From positions 62,001 to 126,000 of the forward strand of contig ML014151.1 of the NCBI GenBank assembly GCA_003615045.1: a DNA stretch of 64,000 bases, read 5' to 3'. Below, one piece after another: positions 53,165 through 63,138 of this stretch. The stretch's first letter is position 1, and each line of letters starts with the position of its first letter. The translations under genes were made by a program, and so were the position numbers. The notes below the pieces were generated by a model. The model had not been told where the DNA came from. It was given only the letters and a program-made list of their open reading frames with translations, and did no database searches. The stretch comes from Caulochytrium protostelioides. Taxonomy: Eukaryota > Chytridiomycota > Caulochytriomycetes > Caulochytriales > Caulochytriaceae.

Positions 53165-54724
53165 TTAAAGATGGGTGCTGATGGAGATGACGTCGCAGTC
53201 CATCGTGTCGAGATCGATGCGGACGAACTGGCGGGTTTTGCGGAAGGAAGGGACCAGCACGAGCCGCACGGAGCGGCCCGCGAGGGACGGGTGCTCGGGC
53301 GGGCCATCGGCGTCAGGGCTCGCGGGAATGGTTGTGGTCGCGAATGCAGGTTGGTTGCCAGCAAAGTAGAGGTCCGGCGTCGCGTCGATCGTGAAGGGAT
53401 CCGAGTCCGGGAATGGATAGCTCCAGAGGGTGTCCGGCGCGGTCGGCGCCACGTGCTTCCAGCGATAGGTGCGCTCCAGCATGGCGAGACGGTCGTCCGA
53501 GTCCAGGTAGTGGAAGATGTCGTCCACGGGCTGGCCGGACGTGCCGAGCAGGCGGCGGCCGCCGACCACCGCCGCGTACGGGTTCGTTGTCGGATGGAAC
53601 GTCGAGAGCGCGCCGGCGCGCGGGAACAGACCTCGGTGCAGGGGCTGCTGCGGCATCGTGTGCGTCGCCGGGTCCAGCGCGCCGGGAAGCACGTCGACAT
53701 CGACCGTCGACGCCAGCTGGAACAGCAGGTCATCGGCCGTCTCCAGGACGGGGACGGGCCCCGCGGCCGACGGCGCCGTCGAGACGCCGTCCGCCTCGGC
53801 TTTCACGGCCGTGGCCCCGGCGTCCGCCGTGCCGTCCCCGCCGTCCCCGCCCGGCGGGACGGCCCTCTCCTCTTCCTTCTCGCGGCGCCGGACCATGAGC
53901 GCCGCCATCTCTTTCTCTTCGGTGCTCAGCGCGACCCACGCGCTCGTGGTCAGCGTGTTGCCGGCGACAATCACGCGGACGAGCGACGCCGGCGCGTCCG
54001 TGGGGCCGCCGAGCTCGCCGCACAGGTAGTCCACGAGGAGATCCAGCTCCGGCGCGAGACTGTTGGGGGCGCCCAACTCGATCCCCGAGACGAGCGCGAC
54101 GTAGCGCTTCGGCGCGTCGGGCCCGGCGGCGGGTGGCAGCGGCAGGCATGGCCCCGGCGTGGCAAAGCAGATGTCATCGACGTGGAACTCGCCGGAAGGC
54201 AGCTCGTGTCCGAGGAACGCGGCGATCACGCCGCTGACCAGCGTATGGGACTCCAAGATATCGCCCACCAGCACGACACGGCCCGACTCGTCTTCGAGCT
54301 TATACTCGTCCTTGTCCGAGAAGATCTTGTCTCGCGGGGGCGGCAGCTCGAGCCACTGGTCCTGCGTGACCTCGTCAAGGATGTTGGTCTTGAGCGGCAT
54401 ATCGATAAAGAAAGTCCCGATGAGGAAGCAGGTGCGCGCGACCTCCACATTGAGCAGACGCGGCACGTGCGGAATCTGCGGCCACTGACGCTGCGCCGCG
54501 GCATGACACCGGTTGCGCATCAACTTCAGCCGCGAGTAGTAGAGACCCGCATACTGCTGCTGATACGACCGGTTCCGGATCCGATAGCGGTCACACTCGT
54601 CGGTGCACGAGACCTGGACCCGCTCGATCGGTGCCGCCGCGTCATCCTCCGCGGAAGACGGCGTCAGGAAGCGGAGACTACGCGACGCAAAGCCATGGTC
54701 GTGGTATTCCGCATGACATGGCAT
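53165..54724 (-). CDS. DNA polymerase delta small (B) subunit, POLD2/Cdc1/Pol31
   Basis: 519 residues, single exon. The B subunit bridges the Pol delta catalytic subunit to the third subunit and also serves Pol zeta; it carries an OB fold plus an inactivated phosphoesterase domain. The N-terminal YQQQYAGLYYSRLKLMR and TFFIDMPLKTNILDEVTQD match the family. The OB fold region has KLEDESGRVVLVG. Phosphoesterase-like blocks include YVALVSGIELG, LLVDYLCGELG, VRVIVAGNTL, DVLPGALDP, MPQQPLHRGLFP (about 357-368), RRLLGTSGQPVDDI (about 390-403), HVAPTAPDTLWSYPF and DPDLYFAGNQ-type sequence. A charged and Gly/Asp-rich insertion (about 275-325) lies after the AGNTL block. The C-terminus is compact and family-like. 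Confidence 0.97.
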   Translation of the reverse strand: MPCHAEYHDHGFASRSLRFLTPSSAEDDAAAPIERVQVSCTDECDRYRIRNRSYQQQYAGLYYSRLKLMRNRCHAAAQRQWPQIPHVPRLLNVEVARTCFLIGTFFIDMPLKTNILDEVTQDQWLELPPPRDKIFSDKDEYKLEDESGRVVLVGDILESHTLVSGVIAAFLGHELPSGEFHVDDICFATPGPCLPLPPAAGPDAPKRYVALVSGIELGAPNSLAPELDLLVDYLCGELGGPTDAPASLVRVIVAGNTLTTSAWVALSTEEKEMAALMVRRREKEEERAVPPGGDGGDGTADAGATAVKAEADGVSTAPSAAGPVPVLETADDLLFQLASTVDVDVLPGALDPATHTMPQQPLHRGLFPRAGALSTFHPTTNPYAAVVGGRRLLGTSGQPVDDIFHYLDSDDRLAMLERTYRWKHVAPTAPDTLWSYPFPDSDPFTIDATPDLYFAGNQPAFATTTIPASPDADGPPEHPSLAGRSVRLVLVPSFRKTRQFVRIDLDTMDCDVISISTHL

Positions 54725-55736
54725 GGCATGGAGTCAGTCGCATGCATGAGTGTGATGTGAGTCATGATCCTGGTCCACGTGGTTTCCGCGTGTGACGGGC
54801 TCGTCGATGACCCGAGCGATTGCGGCCATGCGCGCATGCATGATCCGCGGCGCATGAGGCGCATGGGCGAATCGAGGCGTGAACGCGTTGGCCACTTACT
54901 CCATCTGGGTGGCAGTGCGTGCCGGCGCCATATGGGCGCCCGTCTGCCGGAGTGATGACCGGGCCGAGGCGGCCGTTACCGATATGCCGGAGCTCGTGAA
55001 AAGACAACGAAAGGCCCGAGCGCGGTCGTTGTTGGTGGATCGCTGGATGGAAGCGCCCACGCCAGAGAGGAATCAGGACAGGGGACCGTCGTTGTCAGAC
55101 GACCTGTGGCGGCGTCGGAGTCACGATGAGCCTACGCCGATCCGTCTGGGGCGCGTGTGCGGCAATCTCCGCTCGGCGCTCGACGTCAGTAGGGGCGGCT
55201 TAGTCGCCGCAGAGAGAGGCTTCCGAGGATGCGGCGCCGCATGACTTCTGAAGCCGTGCTGCGTCGTCGCAGTCGCTGATCGGCTGAAGGACACGGTATC
55301 CTCGACGAGACTGGCTCGTCCGTGCGTTGTCGACCCCACAGCCGGCCATGCTTGCGATGTGCTTGGGACCCTGCGCGACCCCGCGATGGCCGCCGTTGCG
55401 CGCCACGGCGGCTCTTGCTCTTTTCTTTTTTTTTTTGGGCCAGGCCCGCCTCAGCCGCTTCAGCGATGCCCGGGCGGCGCGACCCCAGCGGCGCATCGGA
55501 CCTCGCCGAATCCCGCCCGCTGATCACCCCCGAACCCCGACAAGCAGGGTGCACGCGGATCACCGCGTTCTCCCAAGCATCTGATCCATCAAGCACTGAC
55601 GAGCATGCAGCCATGTCTTACCAATAAAGGGATGAGCTAGGATCGATCAGCGCCTGCGAAATCGCATCGGCAGGGCTGACAGCAGATTCGAGCCGACCAG
55701 TCACGCCACGGTCGCCGCTGGGCCGCTGGGCCAACG
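54725..55736. other. Spacer between polymerase delta subunit and membrane protein genes
   Basis: 1.0 kb with intermediate GC, a T10 tract near 55428-55437 and no recognised coding sequence. The part next to 54724 is the likely promoter of the polymerase subunit gene; the part next to 55737 is the 3' flank of the membrane protein gene. Confidence 0.45.
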
Positions 55737-57407
55737 TTACGCGGCGCGAAGGTTCGAGAGTTCCAAGGCGCCCGGTTCAGGCGACGCCTTGATCTCGTGC
55801 GACAGCGCCGACGGCTCCGCCGAGCGCGTCTTGCTCCGCGGCGGCGTCGGGACGCCGCGCGGCAAGGAGGGCGGCGGGCCCGCAGGGACTGGCCCGGGCG
55901 GCGCCGCAAGGGACACGGGCGCGGGCGCCGTCGACGGCAGTGAAGCCGAGGCCGCCGACGCACCGCTCGACGCCGCTTCGGGCACCGACGGCGCGGCCAT
56001 CGACGCGCCTGCCGCATTGCGCGCCGCCACGAGTGTGAGCGCGTGGCTGGGGAGCACACTGATGTCGATGTGGCGCGAGCCGCGGTGCGAGGACACGGCG
56101 CTGCCGGCCGGCGACGCCGGGATCGGTAGATTCGGAGCTCCCATGTCATACTCGGCGCGGGCCGGGGTGGGCTGCGCTTCCGTCTGCGCCTGTGACTGCG
56201 CCTGTGCGGGCAACGGCGTCAGCGACGGCGACGGCGACGGCGACGTCTGCGGCGCCACCTGTGCCGTTTTGGTCTTCATTCCGAAATTGAACGCCTTCGG
56301 GTTCATAATGTTGGGAAAACGATTGCGTCGCGTCGTCACCCGCGGGGCATCCGTCGTGGGCGCGGTGTGAGCCGGCAGGCCGCCCGACACGGATGCCACG
56401 CCTCGATAAGACGCTTGGGGATCGATCACGACCCCCTCGCCGTCGCTATGGCCTCCAAGAGCCGGCGCTCCCGAATGATTGCCAGCGGTCACCGTCGGCG
56501 TGGACGGCTCGACCGGCTCGTCCACTAGCTGCGACTGCGTTGCGGTGACGGCGCGCATCCAGAAGGCATCGCCATGGCCGCTTTCGCCGCCGCTGCCGCT
56601 GCTGATGGAAAGGATACTGGAGCGGCCCGTGAGCAGACCAAAAAAGCCACGGGTTTTCCTGGCGGCTGCGCCGCCGTCCGCCCTGGCGGCCCCCGGGGTC
56701 GTCGCGCCGCCCGAGGGTGCTTCGAGAGAGTTAAACGGCCTGGCGGAGCTATCTGAGCGTGCCGAGCTGCGGGCCGAGCCGCGGGACCCCGGGCCACGCG
56801 ATGCCGAGCCGGGGTGCGCCGCAAGCGCCTTCTTGCGACGGCGCCCCCGAACCACCACCCATATAAGAATGCCCATGATGCCCAGGATCCCAAATGTCAC
56901 CCCCAACGCGACGCCGACGGCCCGGGAGGACCCCTGGCCTGTGTGGCCGGCGCCATGGGATCGGTTCTGCGCGGCGGCGTTCTGCGTGCCGCCCTCCGCT
57001 AGCTCGGCTTCCGTCAGCGGCAGCGCCGGGTACAGCGCCTCATAGATGGGCTGGTCGAGCTCGAGCGCGTCGTCGGCCATGGGCTCGGTCCCTTGCCCGA
57101 TCATCAGGGTGTCGGCGCCGATGGTCCGGGTCTGGCACATGTCCTTGTCGGTCAGCGGCGTCCAGCCAACCGACCGGTTGCCGCAGCACATCGAGACCGA
57201 GGCCTCACCGACGAGCGACACCGCAAACGTGTCGAAACGGGATTGCCGACATTGCGCAAGCTCCTGGGTGACGACGAGGCTCGACAGGGGCTCGGTGCGG
57301 CACTGCATGATGGCGCCCGTGCTAGGGCTGCACTGGACCTGGGCCAGAACCTGGGCCAGCGTCGCAACGCCATGGCTCGGCGCGACGGCTCGGGGAATCA
57401 GTGGCAT
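55737..57407 (-). CDS. Single-pass membrane protein with Cys-containing ectodomain, function unknown
   Basis: 556 residues from the ATG at 57407. Residues 1-160 hold six cysteines (VQCS, MQCR, AQCR, MCCG, MCQT) suggesting a disulfide-bonded outer domain. AVGVALGVTFGILGIMGILI (about 162-184) is a clear transmembrane helix followed by RGRRRKK, placing the C-terminus in the cytosol. The long tail is Ser/Ala/Pro-rich and disordered with short motifs such as RNRFPNIMNPKAFNFG. No N-terminal signal peptide is evident, so a 5' exon may be missing; a GGTGAGC donor-like site lies about 25 bp upstream of the ATG on this strand. No family recognised; the layout resembles fungal surface sensors, by inference only. 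Confidence 0.6.
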   Translation of the reverse strand: MPLIPRAVAPSHGVATLAQVLAQVQCSPSTGAIMQCRTEPLSSLVVTQELAQCRQSRFDTFAVSLVGEASVSMCCGNRSVGWTPLTDKDMCQTRTIGADTLMIGQGTEPMADDALELDQPIYEALYPALPLTEAELAEGGTQNAAAQNRSHGAGHTGQGSSRAVGVALGVTFGILGIMGILIWVVVRGRRRKKALAAHPGSASRGPGSRGSARSSARSDSSARPFNSLEAPSGGATTPGAARADGGAAARKTRGFFGLLTGRSSILSISSGSGGESGHGDAFWMRAVTATQSQLVDEPVEPSTPTVTAGNHSGAPALGGHSDGEGVVIDPQASYRGVASVSGGLPAHTAPTTDAPRVTTRRNRFPNIMNPKAFNFGMKTKTAQVAPQTSPSPSPSLTPLPAQAQSQAQTEAQPTPARAEYDMGAPNLPIPASPAGSAVSSHRGSRHIDISVLPSHALTLVAARNAAGASMAAPSVPEAASSGASAASASLPSTAPAPVSLAAPPGPVPAGPPPSLPRGVPTPPRSKTRSAEPSALSHEIKASPEPGALELSNLRAA

Positions 57408-59639
57408 GGCGCACCAAACATCCGCTCACCCGACGTGATGCCGTGCCGACAGCAAGCACACCCCAAAGGCGGCGACCGTTCCGTCGCCAGCACTCGGGCG
57501 CGTCAGAGGCACCACGTGAAAGAGGGGGCCAGATGACAGGGGCCAGATGACGGACTGAATTGGTGTTGAAGTTCTGATGACGCTGGCAGCGACGAAGCGT
57601 GCCAGATGCCAAGGGGTCCGCTAGAAGAGATCGCAGAAAGGAGAGGGACCCAGGACAGAGCGACGTGCCGTGCCAAAGACCTTCCGTGCAAGGTATACGC
57701 CGCTTGGCGGTCGGAATATGGATTGTACAGGCTGGCTGACGTCGGAAACATCGGCCAACACGAGTAAACCGCCGCGCCGGCGCGATGCATGCATGGTCTT
57801 CAACGGGCAAGCCATCCTGGCACCGTCACACCGTTGCGATGGATGGCCGCAGGCATGGCATCTGATGGATTTATCCGCGGCTGCCCGAACGCACTATGGC
57901 TGCCTGTCGCTCACGAGTGCACAAAGTATGGCAGCGTCAACGGTTCCGCCGACCCACGCGACGTCACTCGATCACGCGCCGGATGCGATCACAGAGGCGG
58001 TGAATGACCCGCCATGCCTTGTGCGACGGCATCCTTCGATCCTGGGTGGGTACCCCCGCATCGGCCGCCTGATGTGGACCAGAGGCTGGGATGTATGATG
58101 CAAATCCGCAGTGCGTCGGATCGATGGGCAAATTCACGCTGCGTCTGCGCAAACACACCCGTGCCGAAATGGCGCCGCACGCCGAGCCATCTCCCGCAGC
58201 GCACCTGCGCCGGACGGCACTCCAGCGCACCCGGCTCGATCCGAGGCCCCATCCTGCTACGCGATCCTCCCGGTCGCACGCATGCGCAGGGGCGATGCGT
58301 CCATAGCGGCGCTGTGTGCAATCATCCGGTATCCGTCGTTCTGGCCGCGCTGGCCACGGCAAATCTCATCCGTGCCTGCTGGAAATGGCACGGACCCCGC
58401 TTTTTTTTCAATGGGTCAACCCATTGACTCCATCCCCGTTTTTCCTTCGGCGGACCGTCGACGCCGGGGCCCTTCAAGAAGGCACGATCGGTCGCGCGAA
58501 GGCGCAGTCGCGCCATTCATGACCGGAAGACGGTATCACCGCAGGGATCAAATCGACGCGCAAGAAGGTCTGATCGGACCAAGGCGCGCCGCCCTGGTCC
58601 AGACCTGCGCGGTGCCACTTGGTGTCCAGGCTTGGTGCCCAGGCGATCACTGTCCACGGCGACCGACCCCCCACGAAGATGAGGCGGGCGACCGGACACC
58701 GGCCTCGTCCATGGCTGGTGCGTGGCGCCTTACGGCCATCACCAGATCCAATGCGAGCCAGACCTGCATGAAGACTTTCAAGCGGAGACGAGGGCACGCA
58801 AAATTGATGCGATAGGACAGCTTGGGTTGGCGGAGTCGCCGAGACCATCGCCATCTTAGACCGGGGTCCAGCTCGTCATTGGCGGTGCTCCGAACGGTGT
58901 TCGGCCAAAAGGTCGGCTTTGCACAGCGGCGCCAATAACCTTTGCGGGGACCTCCACGGCCTCCGAAGCCACCAGATGCTTCCAGATGCAGGCGGTTTCA
59001 ACGCATGACAGGCCCTCCCATGATCTCACGTAGGATCAGTCACGAGGATGTCGTCCAGCGCCAAGATCTTTCTTGGGTCACTGGCTCCACGTCGTCCCAT
59101 CTTCGCGACATGTCTTTTCAAGCCATGTGCAGCAGAGATCAGAGTGTACATTGATATGAGTGTACTACGATTTACTTTGTCCGCCTGACTGGACCATGAA
59201 GGCCTGTTCAACATCCACTCTAGACCGTCGTGGGTATGAGCGGCACACCGGCGGATTCTTAAACTGAACATCCGGCGCAACTGGCGACGTTCCTCAGGCC
59301 TACAGAGTTGTGCTTCATCGCGGAGCAGGAGGGGCTGCAGTTGGACGTCAGCAAGTTACTGCTGCTGAGCAATGTTCAGCGAACGAACTCGGTTTCATCT
59401 GTGGTCGTGTGCGAGTACAGATTCGGGTCGGCTTCTCAATTTGTATGTTTGAGTGTTTGAATGTTTCGAGCATGAGCTGGGTAAGATTTTACTAGGGGGC
59501 ACGCCCTGCATACCATTTATGAGAGATCTCCGGTTCAAATCCGGATTGATCCACTCATTGTTTTAAGCTTCCTCGCTTCAGGGGCATTGATTTGTTGCTT
59601 TAACTCGGTAGGCTGAGCTTGAGGCAATCCACTTGCGGT
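57408..59639. other. Composition transition zone, no gene recognised
   Basis: 2.2 kb. GC-rich, gene-like DNA gives way to near-even base composition. Short frames on both strands have no recognisable product. A tRNA-like T-arm lies at 59531-59553. Part of 59026-59280 on the minus strand reads as an uninterrupted but unidentified 84-residue frame. Confidence 0.4.
59531..59553 (+). other. tRNA T-arm-like hairpin with B-box
   Basis: Around GGTTCAAATCC (a good match to the Pol III B-box) the flanks pair as a perfect 5-bp T-stem with 7-nt loop, followed by TTGATCC and A as a tRNA 3' acceptor strand would be. The preceding 75 bases do not fold into convincing D and acceptor arms. It is therefore a tRNA fragment, a SINE-type promoter relic or chance. 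Confidence 0.3.
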
Positions 59640-60615
59640 TTAGCCTCGGATGTACTTGCCGATCACATTCCGCAACCGGCCATGTCCGTGACGCGGCACA
59701 GCTGATGGGCGAAGGGGCGTCGAATGCTCAGCGGGTCATTGAGGTCGGGGTTCACGAATTTGCTGTTGGTCGTATCACAGCAGGCCTGTGACCACGGTCC
59801 TCTTGCTTCGACTCCGCGCTTTTTTCATGACCAGACCAGTCTCTATATCCTGGTCCTGTAGGACTCGTTAACCAGCACGGTGCGGAAGCGCTGAGCGCAC
59901 GCCTTGTATGCCCCAGATATTAGATCAGACATGTCGCCTCGGAGAACAAACTCGGCTGCGTCATATGCAGTTACGGGCTTGCCCTCGAGGCGACCCCGTT
60001 GGCGACGCCGATGAGGAAAGTGGCAAACACGCACGGTTAGCCTCCCTGCGGTCGCAGGCGATGGTGGGCCCACTGCGCCTTTAGGTGCTCGGTTCACAGC
60101 GGCCCGTACGTCTTCTGTGGCATCATTAGGAAGACTTGATGCCGCCGTCAACGTCATGCTCTTCGAGCTGACCTCCGGCAGCCGTTGCAGCGGCTCCTTC
60201 AGATCGTGCTGCCGTCGCTCTATCTGTTTTTAGCTGTTATGATGCCAGCTTCCTTATCGCATGATCCTCCAGTCGGCTACCTGTTGTCGATTGGTCCATA
60301 GCCCTTAAGACAATGTTGGTCCTGCCCGAGTCGTTTCCATGACTGCCGTACTCTTCCAAGCTGTCACTCAAGGGGCTCTCGGTCATGGGGGCAACCTTGT
60401 TCGGTAACCTTGTTGCGCAGGAAGTGGTCCTTCAGCAGGTCATACCGCACGGAGATGTCAATGGTAATGAAATGGGGACGCCCCTGGACCACCGGCACCA
60501 CGCTGACGAGCGGCAGCTCAACGGCCTCCCGATACCGCCTGAGGAGAAAGGCGTGGCCTACCAGACGGTGTCGGATGTTCTCCAATGCCACCCACGGAGG
60601 CAGTCCGCATTAGGT
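59640..60615 (-). pseudogene. Decayed TnpB/Fanzor-like nuclease, copy 1
   Basis: The minus strand carries protein-like pieces in shifting frames broken by stops. From the 5' side: ITIDISVRYDLLKDHFLRN; then, in another frame, GSHGNDSGRTNIVLRAMDQ; then GKPVTAYDAAEF and FRTVLVNESYRT; after two stops, CCDTTNSKFVNPDLN and LSIRR; and finally, after a frameshift, LRNVIGKYIRG and a stop at 59640-59642. VLVNE.YRT followed about 40 codons later by a Cys and a (N/W)xDxNxxxxIRR motif is the order seen at the C-terminus of TnpB/Fanzor proteins: zinc ribbon, then the RuvC-III Asp motif. The family call rests on these motifs only. The 5' limit is uncertain. Confidence 0.5.
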
Positions 60616-60880
60616 CTATCGCCGGATGAGCTTGCCGACGACGGGCTGCAACGTGGCTTGCCCCGGGATGCGGCTCATAGCCGCAAGCCTGGCCCATATG
60701 GCCAGGCAGCGTCGGTTGTTCAACACGGCAGTGAGGTCGCAGCTCACGAACTTGCCGTGGGTGGCATCACATCACAGCAAACCTCGGACCGCGGCGAAAA
60801 ATGTCGTGACTTTGTATCAGCCCACTGAGCACGCCCTCTTCAACAAGAGAACCATCACTTGAGACTTTGGAATGCATACT
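60616..60880 (-). pseudogene. Decayed TnpB/Fanzor-like nuclease fragment, copy 2
   Basis: A second relic directly upstream of copy 1 on the same strand. In one frame it reads KSQVMVLLLKRACSVG, a stop, YKVTTFFAAVRGLL, a stop, then CDATHGKFVSCDLTAVLNN and RRCLAIWARL, ending LQPVVGKLIRR and a stop at 60616-60618. It parallels copy 1 residue for residue in the CD.T..KFV..DL.....RR block and in the terminal L..V(I/V)GK(Y/L)IR, including stop position. The two copies are therefore paralogues of one C-terminal domain. Only the C-terminal part is visible. Confidence 0.5.
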
Positions 60881-62330
60881 GGATATCGTCCGATCACCGC
60901 AGAATTAATGCAGTGCGAGGAAAGCCTTCAGCGCCGCACTGAGGTCAATGATCCCATTCAAGCTACTTCATGAAGTAATGGTCGATGTTCGATCCGCCGA
61001 GCAGCCTGTTGACATTTTGGTATTCCATTGTGTTGTATTATAATATAACCTCTCTTCCGAATACTCGACACTAGTCTAAGGGTTTGCAGCCCTTGTCGAT
61101 CAATTCACAAACTTAGCAAATGGGAACATAGCCAATCGGTACTGGTTGTCTCTCAAGTATGCTTAGACCAAAAGCTTCATAAGGATCAATCATAGAAAGC
61201 CCTGGAGCGAAGAAGCACGATGGGGTCATACCGTGGCCAGCTAACTTTCTAATTCTGATGCATTAAAAGGACTCAGACATCTATCGCCTATCAACGCTCC
61301 TGAGTCTATAGCTGACTAATACGCTTGGGTGTATTAGTCCTACACCTAACCAACATTTGCTACTGAAAAGTGGGATTTTCAGAGTCTAAGAGGTCTCCAA
61401 GGAGCTACCAATTCTCTAGATGCGGCTTGTTACCTTAGAGTGCGGTTGAACCTTTCGTAGAGAATGTGCTTTTTCCCCCCATTTTTGCATAAAAACTTCA
61501 ACTCGTCGGAATTAGTAATACTGATGTTTGTTGAATCACAGTTTATTCCATTGAACGGTTACTTTACAGCGAAACAATCAATGGAGAACCATAAGAAGGA
61601 GGCAAACCCACATGTATAGATAAGATCAAATACAGTTTTACCTTGGAGAAGTAATTGAATGGATGGTAAAATAGGTGCAGGATGATAGCCCAGGATGATA
61701 GTGACGCGAAAACATGGGGTCACAGCGTAGCCGGCAAACGTCTGATCTTCGTGAATCCAATTGGTATAAGCTGTTCATAAAATAACGGAAGGAGTTTTCG
61801 AAGTCCAACAGCGGCTATCACGCACGGTCTTGGCACTCACGAGGCTTTCTCTCACGAATTGACACAGTTCAAGCAAAATGGGATTGTCGCCGAACTATTG
61901 GCCGATCGCTGAACCATTCGCGATATGAGTCGGATCCGTCTGGAAGATCATGGACTGCTTGTGATGGAGAGGTTTCAGCCTCGAAGAATTGATAAGTAGG
62001 TGGTTTGGTAGTTAATAAGAAGAAAGAAGGGCCTGGTGAACAAATTTTAGTGGATTCCAGGCATTAGCAGAAAAGTTATGAGTGAAGGGCGCTGGGATCT
62101 CGCTGAGCTTTTATACGCTCTGCCCGAGGGTCAGGTTGGACGGAAAAAGGCGCCCAGAAGTCATGTGCACGGATTGTGACTAAAGGGCGGGTATTATTAG
62201 GCCAATCGATGCGTCTAGTATGTCCGAACCCGTCGAAAGGAGGCGCCTAGCTCCGCTATTGAGGGCTCTACGGTCGAAAATAGCTGTGGCGGAGGGAGGC
62301 GCTTCCGTCAGGAAGTCGCCGACACAAAAC
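60881..62330. other. AT-richer repeat-type DNA without genes
   Basis: 1.45 kb with no ORF of note. It holds a cluster of perfect hairpins (61270-61382), a small AAGGG/CCCTT hairpin (61078-61094), a direct duplication AGGATGATAG (61677-61698) and a diverged internal repeat: ATGGGGTCATACCGTGGCC near 61218 resembles ATGGGGTCACAGCGTAGCC near 61713. Confidence 0.45.
61270..61382. other. Cluster of three perfect hairpins
   Basis: Stem 1: GACTCAG (61270-61276) with CTGAGTC (61300-61306). Stem 2: GACTAATAC (61314-61322) with GTATTAGTC (61331-61339), 8-nt loop. Stem 3: CTGAAAA (61363-61369) with TTTTCAG (61376-61382), 6-nt loop. Three consecutive perfect stems in 113 bp suggest a structured RNA or an element end; no family recognised. 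Confidence 0.5.
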
Positions 62331-62710
62331 TGTTACGCGTAAGACCTGCACGACCGTCCAGGTAGCCGATGACCGAGGAATGATATTATGTTAACTACGA
62401 AAGGGAGGGTACAGCCTGGGGAGTAAGACGAAACACTATAATGAGGGAAGGCCGAGTCGTGTGGGAAAGACCTCGAGAGGCAAAAACCCAGCGACTCGGC
62501 AGGGTTGGATGGAAAGGGATGGATGGATGGTCGGCTCGGCGTCATAAAGTCATGAGCCACCTTGAGCCGACCCGCCGGGGTTTGCCGCCCTCGCGGGTGG
62601 GCTGAGCCTCGCCGAGGCTCAGCAGCTCCCTAGGCTAGGTAGCGAGGGGTGGCCGAGGCAAAGGCCGATGGGGGGTAGTCGTCGATCAATCCCATCACAA
62701 AAACAATGTT
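62331..62710. repeat. Dispersed repeat element, copy R1
   Basis: Diverged direct copy of R2, 0.9 kb away. Shared landmarks in order: ACCTGCRCGACCGTC, ATGATATTA, GAGTCGTGTGGGAAAG, CAAAAACCCAGCGACTC, GGATGGATGG, GGCGTCATAAA, and CACAAAAACAAT at the end. It contains hairpin A (62454-62497: GAGTCG/CGACTC, TGGG/CCCA, inner CCT/AGG) and hairpin B (GGTCGGCTC 62529-62537 with GAGCCGACC 62564-62572). An extra 11-bp perfect inverted repeat with one central base (62601-62623) occurs only in R1. Confidence 0.75.
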
Positions 62711-63020
62711 AAGTGAGAAAGCCTCTTCTCAACCTAATCCGGAGATGTGATGATGGGTACAACAAATCCAAAGGGGAAGTCGATGATAGAATGGTTTTTT
62801 TAGTGTTATAGAATGGACAAGGGATATAAGAGGCATATATGTGTTTTGTATTTGTATGTGAATGATAAGATATATGGGAATTTGGACCGAAACTGCTGGT
62901 CTTTATATTTTGATGAACGGGGGAAAGGGGGCGGATCGTACGGCAGCATTCCGAGATTGGATCGCTCATTTGTCGTCGTGGCGCCTCCCTTGCGGCAGTG
63001 CCAACTTTGCGTGGCCTCAT

Positions 63021-63138
63021 GACCACCGCAGCGGTGGCGTACCGTGCAAATCTTCACATGACCGCTGCGGCGGCGGCACAGCATGCAAATCTTCACATGA
63101 CCGGCGCTGCGGTGGCACAGCATGCAGATCTTGCACGT
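63021..63138. repeat. 39-40 bp minisatellite, three copies
   Basis: Units at 63021-63059, 63060-63098 and 63099-63138, each beginning GACC and ending with TGCA(A/G)ATCTT.CAC. The third is one base longer. It lies between R1 and R2. The short frames through it, with 13-residue repeats on either strand, are not judged to be a gene. Confidence 0.9.

Noticed and set aside
59479-59553. Complete tRNA gene (CAT anticodon loop)
   Set aside because: The T-arm is perfect, but the D-arm is absent, the anticodon loop lacks U33 and a purine at 37, and the acceptor stem has a mismatch and wobble pairs.
60940-61030. Copia-type RNase H C-terminal end on the minus strand (LLGGSNIDHYFMK)
   Set aside because: Only a dozen residues look suggestive; no catalytic motif, reverse transcriptase or LTR pair was found nearby.
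62331-62710. Hammerhead ribozyme in the R1 element
   Set aside because: Pieces resembling CTGATGA and CGAAAC occur, but not in the required order and stem arrangement.
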